From Symsagittifera roscoffensis (taxonomy: Eukaryota > Xenacoelomorpha > Acoela > Convolutidae), in the NCBI RefSeq assembly GCF_963678635.1, contig NC_087065.1:58554754-58618753 (forward strand): DNA of 64,000 bases. The letters run 5' to 3'. The translations under genes and the position numbers were made by a program. Positions 1-10,850 of the stretch are shown piece by piece. The notes beneath the pieces were generated by a model. It was not told where the DNA came from and did not search any database. It was given only the letters and a program-made list of their open reading frames with translations. Each line of letters begins with the position of its first letter. Positions within the stretch are counted from its first letter, which is position 1.

Positions 1-357
1 ATTGTGTTTTTATGGCGCTCCTGGGTGTTTTTACGACATCATGACTACGGAGTCGAACCCACTTGGCACAGCTCTGGGCTGCATGCCCATTCTAGAGTAC
101 CGGTGGTACGGTTCAGCGGGAACGTGTAAACCTTCCGGTTGTACCGTGATTGCTTTTTAAGAAAACTTGAGAAAACTTCCTGGTACGCTCCCCGAACGAG
201 GCCTAGGTAACCGAGTAAGGGGGAGTAACTAGGGGGACAAAAACATGAGCAAAAAGACAAAAAACGAAACAAAAACGAGAAAAAAGTACAGAAAAAGGAA
301 ACAAAAACCATAAAACAAAAAGACAGTGACTTTGATACTGGATCATTTGGATCAAAC

Positions 358-414
358 CTTTATATTAATTAAATAGTATACCCATACTGTTTTATAAGAC
401 CGATCGTTTCGATC
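358..414 (+). promoter_or_regulatory. Candidate LTR promoter core with inverted repeats
   Basis: The stretch holds TTATATTAATTAAATA-like sequence (about 359-375) and GTTTTATAAG (389-398), both TATA-like. Two short inverted repeats sit among them: AGTAT-ACCC-ATACT (375-388) and GATCG-TTT-CGATC (402-414). The same arrangement is found in the other two A-family LTRs. Assignment as the promoter rests on composition and position only. Confidence 0.35.
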
Positions 415-504
415 AATCTAGCAATTTAAACCAGTGACTTCAATAAGGTGCCCGAGTGGGGGGCGTTGTTAAGGTTTTTCAGATAGATTGCAACCTAGCC
501 GGAC

Positions 505-712
505 CACTAGGAGACTTGACTGGAAAGGGTGACCAGCCGAGTGGGAAAGTGGTTCACAAGGATCGAACCAGACCACTAGAAGACTTGACTGGAAGAGGTG
601 ACCAGCCGAGTGGGAAAGTGGTTCAGAAGGACTGAGCTGAACCGACTGGAAACTTAACTGGAAGAGGTGACCAGCCAAGTGGGAAGGTGGTGCTGCTGTC
701 AAGTGCAAAACG
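505..712 (+). repeat. 69-bp tandem repeats in the LTR (about 3 units)
   Basis: GACCAGCC recurs at 531, 600 and 669, a period of exactly 69 bp. Each unit carries a GTGGGAAAGTGGTTC-type core. The copy B 3' LTR (22,404-22,620) has the same variant set, whereas the LTR at 44,012 has a different, more homogeneous set of units. Confidence 0.8.
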
Positions 713-718
713 GAGACA

Positions 719-2611
719 ACCAGCACGGGATCACCACAAGAGGACGCACAGGGGTGTTCTCAAGTTGGGCAAACGGGTATCGTTAGAATCCACATTACAT
801 TATAGGAGATAAGTGTAAAATTGGATAAGCGGAGCCCCATTGTTTTGAGGAAGTTTTTACACAAGCAGGCCTGGAAACAGGTCTACGGTTTTCTCTCGAG
901 AGGTTTAGCACCCGGCGCTTAAGGGATTTTTCGGCTTAAGAGGGGGGCTAAAGAGGGGGGAGGTTAGAAGGGGGGCTGGTTAGGTTAGAGGTTAGCGGTT
1001 GTAAAGTGTAAAAAGGGGGGAAACATTAGAGTAACTAATTGTTCGGCATAGTCGATTTAGTTACATTAGATTTTTACACGCGATGGTTATAAGAAGCGGA
1101 AATCCAAAATTAAAATCAGGTTAAGGTAGGTACCCTGGTCGGATCGGTAGGTGGGAACGGACATAGACAGTTTTTGTGATACCCCATAAGATCGCTAGCA
1201 GCGGGGAGGAAAACGCATGGCAATCGGGTACCAGATATTTTTTCGGACAAAGATTGACATCGGTCAACCTTGAATTTTAGGAGAATTCATCTCTCTGTTT
1301 TTGAAATTTTTTCCAGTTTATATTTTTACGTTTTGGTGAAAATTTGTTGTTGGTATTTGAACGAACAGGTGATCACAAGATACCTGCGAGGAAGGTAGGG
1401 TTTCAAATAGCCTGAAACAACGAGAGGGAGATAAATACTGGGGGATTAGTATTTGGGTTTTGGCCATTAAGATAGGGATTTTGGGAAAATTTTTACTAGA
1501 GCTCAAGTGGTGGTAAAAGGTACAGTGGTTCAAGAGTCCCTACAACGAAGAAGAAGAGATGCGATATCCAGACACTCAGTGACAAGTCTTGGGACAGTAC
1601 TGAAGAAGTCTTGGGACATTGCAGTCTGGGGACAGTCTTGGAGCAACACGGTCTTGGGACAGTCTCGGGACAGAGCAGTCTTGGGACAGCTTGGGACAGT
1701 GCAGTCTTGGGACAGTCTTGGACCAGAGCAGTCTTGGTACGAAACAGTCTTGGGACAGTAGTCTTGGGACAGTAGTCTTGGGACAGCGGTCTTGGGACAC
1801 TAGTCTTGGGACAGTAGTCTTGGGACAGTGGTCTTGGAACAGTAGTCTTGGGACAGTGGTCTTGGGACATTGGTCTTGGGACAGTGGTCTTGGGACATTG
1901 GTCTTGGGACAGTGGTCTTGGGACATTGGTCTTGGAACAGTAGTCTTGGGACAGTGGTCTTGGGACAGTGGTCTTGGGACATTGGTCTTGGGACAGTGGT
2001 CTTGGGACAGTGGTCTTGGGACATTGGTCTTGGGACATTGGTCTTGGGACATTGGTCTTGGGACAGTGGTCTTGGGACAGTGGTCTTGGGACATTGGTCT
2101 AGGGACAGTGGTTTCGGGACAGTAGTCTTGGGACACTAGTCTTGGGACAGTAGTCTTGGGACAGTAGTCTTGGGACATTAGTCTTGGGACAGTAGTCTTG
2201 GGACACTAGTCTTGGGACAGTAGTCTTGGGACAGTAGTCTTGGGACAGTAGTCTTGGGACAGTAGTCTTGGGACAGTAGTTTTGGGACAGTAGTCTTAGG
2301 GCAAGGGTCTTGGGACAGTGGTCTTGGGACACTAACAAGAAGTACTGGGACAACACTGAATAGTCTTGGGACATTAGAGAGAAAGTCTTGGAACAGCATA
2401 AAGAAGGGGGGTACTAAAAGAGTACTAAGTCAGGTTGAAGTAACCAATTGCAAAATAAAATTTTCTATCCAATCCTAACAAATAGAATTTTCAAAAGCTC
2501 AGGAAAAGTTGTTTTTAGCAAATTGTAAAATTCTTTTTAAAAAATTTTGTCAAAAGAGGTTTTAACCTTAGAGTAGAATTTTGTAGATGGTAATAGGAAC
2601 AATTGTAAATA
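719..2611 (+). other. Copy A 5' leader between LTR and gag
   Basis: About 1.9 kb of non-coding leader. It contains G-rich runs near 935-1,020, a splice-acceptor-like TTTTTTCCAG near 1,305-1,314 that is conserved in copy B (near 43,416), and the 14-bp minisatellite. Open frames crossing the minisatellite are low-complexity artefacts. The equivalent leader in copy B is 42,128-44,011. Confidence 0.7.
1585..2395 (+). repeat. 14-bp minisatellite in the copy A leader
   Basis: Roughly 50 tandem units of 14 bp with core GTCTTGGGACA and variable tail (GTA, GTG, CTA, TTG). The ends are more degenerate. Each unit contains GTC-TTGG-GAC, able to form a 3-bp stem with a 4-nt loop. A homologous array lies at 42,400-43,170 in copy B with a different order of variants, so the array has been rearranging independently. 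Its place in the leader is where packaging signals lie in many retroelements, but no function is shown. Confidence 0.9.
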
Positions 2612-2652
2612 ATGAGGCGGAGCAGGGTACCGAGAGCTGAAAAAAAACTACC

Positions 2653-4478
2653 ATGGCGAAGAAAAAGTATAATTCATCGCTACGTAAAACAACATCAATG
2701 GGTCCGAAGGTGACAAAGAAGAATTTTTCAGTTAGTATGGTCAACACGAGGAGTACTACGGAGAACAAAGCAAAAGAGGGCACGGAAGGGGAACGAGTAG
2801 AACCCACCATCGAGATTGAACTAGAGACACCGGATCAAAGTGTGGATGAAGTGGGAAAGAAAACGACAGAGTCAACCCCGATTGCCAATGCGGAAGAATC
2901 TAATCCGAAGCCCATGGAGTTCTCACCGATAGACAACGTGGAAGACACAACAGGCAACACGCCAGAAACGGTGAAGGATGAGTCTCAAAAGAGAACGTCT
3001 TTTACTGAAAGATTGGCGATGATGGTCGGAATGAAATCGAGAGATGCAGCATTGGAGGAGACGAAAGCCGAGAAAAGCAAATCATTCGGAACAGTATCCA
3101 CGAGAACGACAGAGACCGACCAAAACGAGGATCGGAGAAAACTGAAACCAGCAACCGACTACAGGACAACAACGGACCATAGAACAACTACTCTTGAGCT
3201 AAGCGACTTGATGGCGAAGCTAGATCAGATAGACGGGAAACTGAAGCACAGCGAAGAGGATAGAAATGTGATAAGGAAGGAAATGAGAAACAACAAACAT
3301 GAGTACCTGGACAGCTATTTCCATCTAGCGAGAGCAACAGAGGAAAAGCTTCAGCAGATGTCGGACAAAATAGACACCGATGATGAAGAGCGAGACAAGA
3401 ACATCAGAAAAGACATGCGAGAAATGAAGCAGCGATATGAAGCAGTGAATAGCCAGTTGGGGAGTTTGGAAACGAGATTGGATACGATGAGTAGGGACCA
3501 GGCTGAGAGCTCAAGTGCAATACAGACAAAGTTAGACGCTATCTTGAGGAATTCAACACCACAAGACAGGCCAGCGGCGGAGCGGACACAAGGTAATAGA
3601 GTTGACTTCGTGGAACCACAAAGGAACAAACGACAATCGACACCGTTACCAGTACCCCGGGAGGCTGCGAGTCGATTATAAAAAGTGGAACAGCGAACAC
3701 AACCAGTGGTCCAGGGGACTCCACGACTCACAACAACGTGGGACCGGATGCCATGACATGGGCAAGCAACTGGGAAATGATGAACAGGACGCTAGAAGCC
3801 TTCGCCACGAGGAACACCGACTCGAGTGACAGAGGAAGCAACAAATCCAGGAAAACTTTCAAGAAACCGAAAGAATTCAAAGAAGATTCAGACGGATGCA
3901 TTGACACTTGGGTAGAAGTCATGAGGTTGCACTTGGAACAAGACAACTTGAAAGATGAGAGGCAAGCATGCACAGCGATACTGAGCAACCTGGAAGGCAC
4001 GGCATTGAAATGCGTGGTTGCGAAGAAAGAAGAGGAACGCGATACAGCGGACAAAATCTTCGAAATTTTGTTAAATCGAGTCGGCTCAGGCATGAAGGGT
4101 CATCAAGCGATGATGCGATTTGAAAAGAGAAGGCAAAGGGACGATGAATCGATAGACAGGTTCCTAGATGATCTTGAGAGCTTGAGAAGAAGGAGTGACC
4201 CGGAAGAATCTACCAATAGAAGGAACTTCAGCATCGCCTCAAAATTCATTGATGGGGTAAAGAGTGATGACTTGAGAACGATGTTAGCAACATACTATAC
4301 ATTGTCGAAAGACAGTGCACCAACTCCAGAAGAGATGAGGCAGAAGTCAAGAGAATACATGCTAATGAAACCCAAGAAATACTCGTACTCAGACAACAGG
4401 AATACGCAAGGGGGGAGCCAGCCACAAAGGTCGTCATGGTACAAGCCCAGAGATGACATGGACAAACGCAGATCATAA
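2653..4478 (+). pseudogene. gag: Copy A Gag: coiled-coil N-terminus and capsid
   Basis: The first piece (2,653-3,681) is charged, rich in Glu/Lys/Arg and partly heptad-like near its end. The second (3,738-4,478, another frame) resembles the Ty3/gypsy Gag capsid family: a WVEVMRLHL segment, then FEKRRQRDDESIDRFLDDL and FIDGVKSDDLR, like the family's pattern of a helix with F..L..L followed by FI.GL. The TAA at 4,476 sits exactly where the first Cys of a CX2CX4HX4C zinc knuckle belongs; the rest of that knuckle (CGSADHHVADC) is still readable just downstream. Copy B lacks the C-terminal half of this capsid and this first knuckle through an in-frame deletion of about 0.45 kb. Confidence 0.75.
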
Positions 4479-4505
4479 GCGAACTGCGGGTCAGCTGACC
4501 ATCAC

Positions 4506-6029
4506 GTGGCGGATTGCACGACATACAAACAGGGCATGAAGAGTTTGGAATATGCACGCGATGAGGAAGATATGAGCCAGATGGAGGAACACGAGTTCTA
4601 TAGTGGCTTGATCATCAAAATAGGTGCAAGATGCTTCTTCTGCAACCAAGAGTGGCACTTCAGGATGGACTGCCCGTTGTTTTGGGAGGCGGTCAAGAAT
4701 CAGAATCATCCAAAACATAAGTTGGCGTTAGCAGCGGTACAGAACCAGAGAAACAGACAAGGTGAATTTGAGACGAAAAATCTAGAAAAACCAAGTGCGG
4801 AACTGCCGACGAAAACAGTGAAAGCTGTAACACAATGTAATAGTGCAATAGAAGCCACGGCAAGGAACGCCATAGAAATAAATTATGAGAAGGCGGCAGC
4901 GGAGGCTATCAACAAAGTGAAACAGGACCTGGCAGCGAAAGAAATAAAACAACGGCTGAAGCAAGAGATCGAAAGACAGAAAATGAACGAAGCATTAAGT
5001 TGCACGCAAACAATACCAGAGGCTGTAGAGGGGTCGACAAAAAATGGAAACTGCAACACTGTAAAGATGGTTACAGGGAAGCCATTCGGCATAACAAAGA
5101 TTGGGGCAAGAATAATGTCATTAATCACTGTGGGCGGCCATGAGGTAACGAGAAACTTGAGCGAACCAAGTGACCAGACAAAAATGCACATTGATGTGTA
5201 CGCAGATTACTTGAGTTGTATAAGCCCACAAACAACTTCTAGAGCATTGAGGGCACTACTCACGAGAGGTGGTAGCAAGTCGGTACGAGTTGATAACAGG
5301 TACACAGAAGCTTATGGTCCACATGAGGTGATGCTAAATATAGATGGGATCAACATCTATACGAAAACAATGATAACATGTGATGAAGATCTAATAGGGC
5401 AAATATATGTGGGAAAAGAAGAGTTGAAAGTGAGATCGATTGGACACTGCACCATGCTTGAGGAAGATGCAATGCACATCGGGACAGAGGCAGATGTGAC
5501 AGCACATGTGCTTGACATAAGTGGCAAGAAGACTCAGTTACGTGGGTTACTTGATACGGGAGCGGTCTTGAGTGTCATACCGAGCGAAACTTGGGGACGA
5601 ATGGGCTTCAACAAAAATGATTTGATAGATTCAAGAATACGGTTGTCAGCTGCAAACAAAGGGGCGCTGCGGGTGTTGGGCAGAACGCCGATAATAGCCC
5701 TGAATCTGGGGGAACGTAACCTGTGGATGAGCTTTCTTGTAGTAGAAAACCTAGATGAGTCTGACCAATTCATTTTAGGCAGGGACTTCATCAGGAACTT
5801 TGATGTAGCGATTGATCTAAACAACGCAATGTTCAGGATACGGAACCCGGATAGGAGGTACGCAATCAAACCGGTAAATTTAATAATGGCAAATGAGACC
5901 AAAGCACCGGTATTCTTGAGTAGGAGAGTGAGGCTAAAGGCGAACGAAGCGGCGATCGTAAGCTTACGAATGAAAAATTACAATGAACTAAGTGACAACA
6001 AGCAGGTATGCATAGTCCCAAATCCATAG
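4506..6029 (+). pseudogene. Copy A ORF1 segment: knuckle, pre-protease region and aspartic protease
   Basis: Open for 507 codons. After the knuckle comes a Lys/Glu-rich helical stretch, then a conserved pre-protease block (GKPFGITKIGARIMS, YGPHEVMLNIDGINIYTKT) that copy D also has, then the retropepsin active site LLDTGAVLSV (codons near 5,550-5,580) and the flap/C-terminal part with ILGRDFIRNFDV. Retropepsins act as dimers to process the polyprotein. The frame closes at a TAG (6,027) next to a small deletion; copy B reads on here. Confidence 0.85.
4632..4673 (+). other. CCHC zinc knuckle of copy A Gag (second knuckle)
   Basis: CFFCNQEWHFRMDC fits CX2CX4HX4C, the nucleocapsid RNA-binding motif. 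The residue before His is Trp here but Gly in copy B (CNQEGHF), the usual residue, so the copy A form is probably a private mutation. Confidence 0.85.
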
Positions 6030-6084
6030 TCAAAGTGCTGCTGTTTTAGGAAGATCCTTCTCGATAACGAAGAGCGGTCTCTGC

Positions 6085-7419
6085 GTGAGTGTCTTGTTGA
6101 ATACCCTTGACATACCAATCACGATACAGAGGGGGAGGAAACTGGGATATGCTTTACCCGTAAAATCTCGATATGAAATGACTGAAAACCATAAACAAAA
6201 TGAAGTTGTTGATTGTCCCAATCATAGGGACAAAATTTGTATCTTGAGACAATTGAAGAAAATAAAAGGTTCATCAGGTCTTGTAAAGTCACTCAAGTCA
6301 GAGACAGACGATGGACTATCGAGCTGTTCGAATTTCCCGGAACGGCACACACCAGATGAAATGCAGAGTGAAAAACCGGTCCTACCGGAAATTGAACATT
6401 TAAGAGGCAAGTTAACGGACGAACAGCTCGAAGCCATCAAGGACGTACTAGAACGGAACGAGGAAGTTTTTTCAAGACATAAGGCAGACATCGGGTGTTG
6501 TAATTTTGTTGAGCATGAAATAGAACTTGAGGAAAACGCGATACCTCACAGGGAGGGGGCGAGGCGCATGACCTCACACAAATCGGATGCGTGTAGAAAG
6601 GAGATTGAGACGCTACTAGAGTATGACATGATAGAACCATCCAAGTCACCGTGGGCGTGTGGAGTAGTGATGGCCAAAAAGAAAGGCGACCAGTTGAGGT
6701 TTTGTTGTGACTTTCGATACCTGAACTCCGTCACGGTGAAGGATGCCTATCCCATACCTAGGATTGATGAGAGCCTCTCGAAGTTAGGTGATGCAAAATT
6801 TTTTACGACTCTTGATTTAGGATCGGCCTTTTGGCAAGTACCACTCAGGAAGCAGGACAGGGACAAGACAGGGTTTGCCTGCGAGTTGGGTCTGTTTCAA
6901 TGGAAACGGATGCCGTTTGGTCTTTGCAATGCCACTGCCACATTTCAGCGGTTGATGGCAAACGCGCTGATAGGTGTGACGAAGAAGTACGGCAATCTGG
7001 TAATGTGCTATGTGGATGACGTGGTAATAGCAACACCCACACTGGAAGACCACGTTGAGAGACTTGACGAAGTATTTGCGTGTATGAAGAGGTCGGGGCT
7101 AAAGTGCAAACCATCAAAGTGTGAGATACTCAAGGATTCGATAAAATACTTGGGCAGGATGGTGGACAGATATGGCATCAGACCAGATCCAGACGCAGTA
7201 GAAGCAGTTCTAACTTGGAAATCGCCAAAAACGGAACACCAATTGATGAGCTTCCTGGGTTTTGCAAATTACTACAGAGAATTCATCAAATGCTATGCAG
7301 ACAAGGTTTATCCGATGCAACAGTTAATGAGACACAAGGGCAAGAAGTTCACGTGGAACAACGCAGCAGAAGAGTCATTCCAGAGAATATTGAAAGAGTT
7401 TTGCGAGGCACCGGTATAG
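6085..7419 (+). pseudogene. pol: Copy A reverse transcriptase
   Basis: The piece carries the RT signature blocks in order: WACGVVMAKKKG, RFCCDFRYLN, AYPIPRIDE, FFTTLDLGSAFWQV, RMPFGLCNATATFQ, catalytic YVDD (7,009-7,020), and the thumb/connection start FLGFANYYREFI. The order and spacing are those of Ty3/gypsy elements. The frame ends near 7,419 from a 1-nt loss relative to copy B, so the RT itself looks complete but is not fused to RNase H. Confidence 0.92.
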
Positions 7420-7925
7420 GGATGCCAACAGAGAAAGGGATGTACGTGCTGGATACGGATGCGTCGGTAGTAGCGATTTCTGGAATTCTCCATCAGGAAC
7501 AAGAGTGGAACGGGAAGACAGTCTTGAGACCAATAGCGTACGGGAGCAAAGTCCTAAGTGACACGGAAATGAAGTACGGGTCACCGAAAGCGGAGATGTT
7601 CGCGGTGGTTACCTTTGTAGAGAAATATAGAGCATACCTAGGCAGCGAGCCATTCAAGCTGCGAGTCGACAACAGGGCACTAAGCTGGCTGAAGACGTAC
7701 TCAATGGACCAAAGTTACATTGGGAGGTGGATAGTTCGCCTGGACGGATACAACATGATAATTGAGCATAGAACACGAGACAAACATCAAAATGCTGACA
7801 GCTTGAGCAAGAAGACGGAGTTCTACGAGAGACAAGAACAGAGGGAGGCAGATAGACCTGAGATCAAGGATGGCTTCTCCTTCATGGACAAGGAAACGTA
7901 CGACAGTCTTCCACTCACGAGATGA
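7215..7925 (+). pseudogene. Copy A RNase H domain
   Basis: RNase H with VLDTDASVVAISGILHQ (first catalytic Asp), KAEMFAVV (Glu), VDNRALSW (Asp) and RDKHQNADSLS (His/Asp region), starting near 7,440. The real protein enters from the RT frame; the upstream 7,215-7,419 part of this frame is only an overlap. It ends at TGA 7,923, where copies B and D have Trp (TRWLDKSG). Confidence 0.88.
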
Positions 7926-8375
7926 TTGGACAAATCAGGCAAACCAATAGAAGATCACCCCGAATTACCAAAAGAAACCCCAGAGAAAACAATCTTGAAA
8001 AAGAAACGAGGGATGCCGATAGAAATAATGCTCAAGTCAAAGATCGTGAGGGAGACGCTCAAAGCAAAAGGCTATGATCTTAAACAGGTGGAGACGGGAG
8101 AGGCACAAATGGACGATGACTTAAAGAGGTTACTCGAGAAACTAGCAGATGATAAGCCCGTGATCCAAGAAAATAGTAAGGAGGAACCTGAGGTCACAAT
8201 ACTGCGAAAGAGCGGGATAGTTAGTGATGGAAGTACCTCGAAGGTGACTAACACTGATGGGAAGGAAGTGGTGCAATCACTGGTTGAAAAAATCCCAGCC
8301 GACATATTTGAACAGACTCGGGTTAGGAAAAAGAGAGTGGAGTTCAAGGAAGAGGCTGAATACCTGGGCAGATAG
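7926..8375 (+). pseudogene. Copy A post-RNase H linker, truncated
   Basis: Charged linker continuing in the frame of the RNase H piece after the TGA. It matches the first part of the copy B linker and stops at a deletion of about 0.9 kb that removed the acidic LSGE-containing part and the integrase HHCC domain. No known domain is visible. Confidence 0.7.
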
Positions 8376-9637
8376 ACCATCAGAAGATCTGTATGACGGA
8401 GTCGGGGTATAACCAGATACTGGTTATAATTGACCACTTCACAAAGCTGGCAGAAGCGGTGCCGTGTCAAACAGCTTCGGCAGAGGAGACTTGTGACCAC
8501 TTGATAACCCATTGGATATCGAGGTATGGTTGTCTAATGACTTTTCAGTCAGACAACGGCAAGGCCTTTGTGGGGGACTTGACGAAGGAATTAATGAAGA
8601 GGTCACACATTGCTCAAGCACACTCAACGACTCACCATCCTCAGACCAACGGGCTGGTAGAGAGACAGAATAGAACGTTGGTGAATATGCTGAGGGTATA
8701 CTGCTCAAGGTACATGACGGACTGGGATAAATATCTGCCGCAAGTCGTAGGGGCATACAACAGTACTCAACACTCAACAACGGGCATCAGTCCTTTCATG
8801 ATGTTGACAGGCAAAGAGAGAGCGATGCCCCTGACATTTTTTTACCCGGAATATGAAGGGAAAAGGACGTCGCCTCAAGCTTACGTGAAAGAAACGATCA
8901 GAAGACAGCAGGAAATAAACGAGCTATGCAGGAGGAACACTGCGCAAGCACAAATGAGACAGCGCAAGAAATATGATGAAAGGATATTACAGGCGAAGCC
9001 AAATGAAGTGGGCCAGTACGTGTGGGTTTTCCAGAATGTTATACCGCCCAAAGGGACGAAGAAACTACTCAAGAAATGGAGAGGACCATTCATGATAACA
9101 GAAGTACATCAACAAGGACGGTTCTACCGCTTGAGTACTGGGCGAGCAGCACACTATGAGAACCTGAAGCCTCATGTCCCATCCCCAGAGGACTGGTGCA
9201 TACCAAAGGACATGGAGCTACTAGAGTACCTACTGGTGGAGCCAGCATGTGAAGTGAACGAAAAAGGCACCAGAGACAAGAATGATGGCAATGAGAACTT
9301 GAGTTTGGATGACAATGAAAAAATAGAAGCGGACTCTGAAGCGGAATCTTTTGTGGAAGAAGACTGGAACGATCCGGAGCAAGGTGAGGTGCCAAAGTGG
9401 ATAGTACCAGACTTATCAATACCAGCGGAAACAAGGAGTGGCAATCGCAAACGCACAGGCATGAGGTATAACAGGTATGGGGACGATTTCCTGATCGATA
9501 AGATACAGCCCGATGACCTAGGCAAAGCACTAATAAGTGTGGGCGAGCTGGCGGCAGATGGTGAATGGCAAATCATCGATGATAATGAACACTACCCACA
9601 GGAAGACTACTCGACACCGGAGCGGGAGACGGATTAA
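8376..9637 (+). pseudogene. Copy A integrase core and C-terminal segment
   Basis: The remnant keeps the catalytic DDE region: an Asp in IDHQKI just after the deletion join, Asp in FQSDNGKAF, and Glu in HPQTNGLVERQNRT. The C-terminal part has WRGPFMITEVHQQGRFYRL, like the GPY/F module, followed by an acidic tail (NDPEQGEVPKW). The zinc-binding N-terminus is missing, so it could not act as a normal integrase. From about 8,860 on, the sequence is almost identical to copy B although flanking parts differ. The stop at 9,635 is shared with copy B; copy D reads through. Confidence 0.88.
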
Positions 9638-9690
9638 AACAGAGAGAGATAGAGAGGAGGGAGAATACGAACCTGAGGATATTAGAATGG

Positions 9691-10486
9691 ATGCGCGATG
9701 TCAAGAACGGAAGCGAAGAAGGACAAAGCATACAGCAAGTTGACATATCAGCGGGGAAGTACATGAAGACGGAGAATCCTCTTTTCGGCTGGACGGCAAC
9801 AGACAGCCCGCTCGACATTCCGCCAGATAATTCAGACCCAGCATCATCGACGGGGACGTCGATAAATATTTTTGTCCGGGGAGTGGGGGTAGGACTTACC
9901 CACACCGAAAATTTAATGATAAAGAAACTCAGGGAAGTGAGAGAAACGTGCGGACTGGAACTGGATGGGGAGGAGGCCGAGCCTACCATAGGACGGAATT
10001 TCAAAACGAAGTTTGAAATACCAAACGAACACTCGGAAAATATCCTGATAACGTATAGTGACTTCATTCTGTCAGACATGACTAGCGCAATCTGTATCAC
10101 GGCGGACATGAGCTTCAAATCAAGACTGGAGGCTGACTTCAAGAGAGAGTACCAGAACGTAGAGTTTCTGTTTAGACAGAGACCGGGACTGGGATGAATG
10201 GCCGCGCTTCCACCATCAGTAGCACAAGTCCCGGACAAATACCTGTGCTTCCTAGTGACGAGGGTCAATGACAGGAACGCGATCGATCCCGAACACGTGA
10301 TGTTGGCACTAACAACTACGAGACTTCATGATTGAAAGAGGGATAACGGAGGTCTCAATGCCGGTGTATGACCCAAACAGGGGCAAATTGAGCCCAAGGG
10401 AATTGTACGCTATCCTACACGTGTTCTTCACAGAAACTGAGATAATGGTACATCTTCATAAGAAATACTACTTGAGCATCGCCTGA
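9691..10486 (+). pseudogene. Copy A macro-like (TARG1/OARD1-type) domain
   Basis: C-terminal domain of ORF1. A conserved lead-in FVRGVGVGLTHTENLMIKKL is followed by ITADMSF, LEADFKREYQNVEFLF, LCFLVTR, then (after a frame change near 10,320) VSMPVYDPNRGKLSPRELYA and IMVHLHKKYYL. The order and spacing fit a macro domain of the single-domain ADP-ribosyl-acylglutamate hydrolase type as I know that family, but the Gly-rich ligand loops are replaced. TGA at 10,195 is private to A; the frame change is shared with B. See 57,231-57,692 for the intact version. Confidence 0.65.
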
Positions 10487-10760
10487 GTCGGGTACACGGG
10501 GGTCTCGAGTTGGGCATGAGGAGAGAATCTCGAGCTAGGTGTGGGGGTTCAAAACAGGTAAAGAATCTTAAAGGTGATTGGCATGACAATTGAAATTTTA
10601 AGTGATTGATGGTGCTAAAACATAAAATGAATCTGCATGTTTTTAAAAAATTTCCAATTGAACTATTTTAAATAGGACGGAAAGGAAAAGGTTTTAACTA
10701 TAATAGTAAGGGGGTTTTTAGGTTAGGAACACCACCTACTAGTCTAAAAATGGAGTGTTA

Positions 10761-10767
10761 TTTTCAG
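10761..10767 (+). promoter_or_regulatory. Splice-acceptor-like site upstream of ORF2 (copy A)
   Basis: TTTTCAG followed by A matches the nematode-type 3' splice consensus. The same string is at 33,504-33,510 in copy B, and copy D has TTTCTTTTCTAG at 56,911-56,922. It lies 241 nt before the ORF2 ATG. Confidence 0.4.
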
Positions 10768-10850
10768 ATTGATTTGGTAAAGTCAAATTGACTACTCAAC
10801 TGTATTCAATTGAAGAAAGAGAACACAAGTTGAACGACACCTCAAGAAGT

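Larger units (their letters stand above)
1..718 (+). repeat. Copy A 5' LTR, partial (LTR positions about 183-900)
   Basis: This is the 5' long terminal repeat of copy A, cut by the left edge of the window. Its reverse complement recurs at 22,404-23,303 and 44,012-44,911, where the full LTR is 900 bp, starting TG (TA in one copy) and ending CA. The right boundary at 718 is set by comparison with the copy B 3' LTR: both share the sequence up to GAGACA/GAGGCA and then diverge, A into the leader and B into flanking BEL DNA. It holds TATA-like sequences, short inverted repeats, an A-rich stretch (about 236-330) and 69-bp tandem repeats. I found no TGG-type tRNA primer-binding site directly after the LTR. 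Confidence 0.85.
2612..10486 (+). pseudogene. gag-pol: Copy A ORF1: Gag-Pol-macro polyprotein, decayed
   Basis: Ty3/gypsy-type polyprotein in the order Gag capsid, zinc knuckles, aspartic protease, RT, RNase H, integrase, GPF-type C-terminal segment, macro-like domain. The ancestral start is probably the ATG at 2,612, matching the copy B start; a frameshift soon after leaves the in-frame ATG at 2,653 for the long open piece. Breaks: frameshift near 3,665; TAA at 4,476; frame change around 6,027-6,085; 1-nt loss near 7,415; TGA at 7,923; a deletion of about 0.9 kb near 8,370 that removes the RNase H-integrase linker and the integrase zinc-binding region; frame changes near 9,637 and 10,320 that are also present in copy B; TGA at 10,195. 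It cannot make a full polyprotein. Confidence 0.9.

Noticed and set aside
440-470. tRNA-like gene in the LTR (GCCCGAGTGG and GGTTCGACTCC)
   Set aside because: The two box-like strings lie on opposite strands and no cloverleaf can be drawn.
719-740. tRNA primer-binding site after the LTR
   Set aside because: No TGG-starting sequence adjoins the LTR end in A or B, and I could not find a convincing self-priming complement; left unassigned.
1585-2395. CRISPR-like array
   Set aside because: Units are 14 bp with no unique spacers; it is a minisatellite in a eukaryotic retroelement leader.
1496-2399. Open frames of 70-200 codons on both strands rich in SQDQCPKT or LGTVVLGQW
   Set aside because: They are translations of the 14-bp repeat, open only because the repeat lacks stops.
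9601-9640. Definite programmed -1 frameshift site
   Set aside because: No standard slippery heptamer (TTAAAAC is not one), and D needs no shift here; kept only as an alternative.
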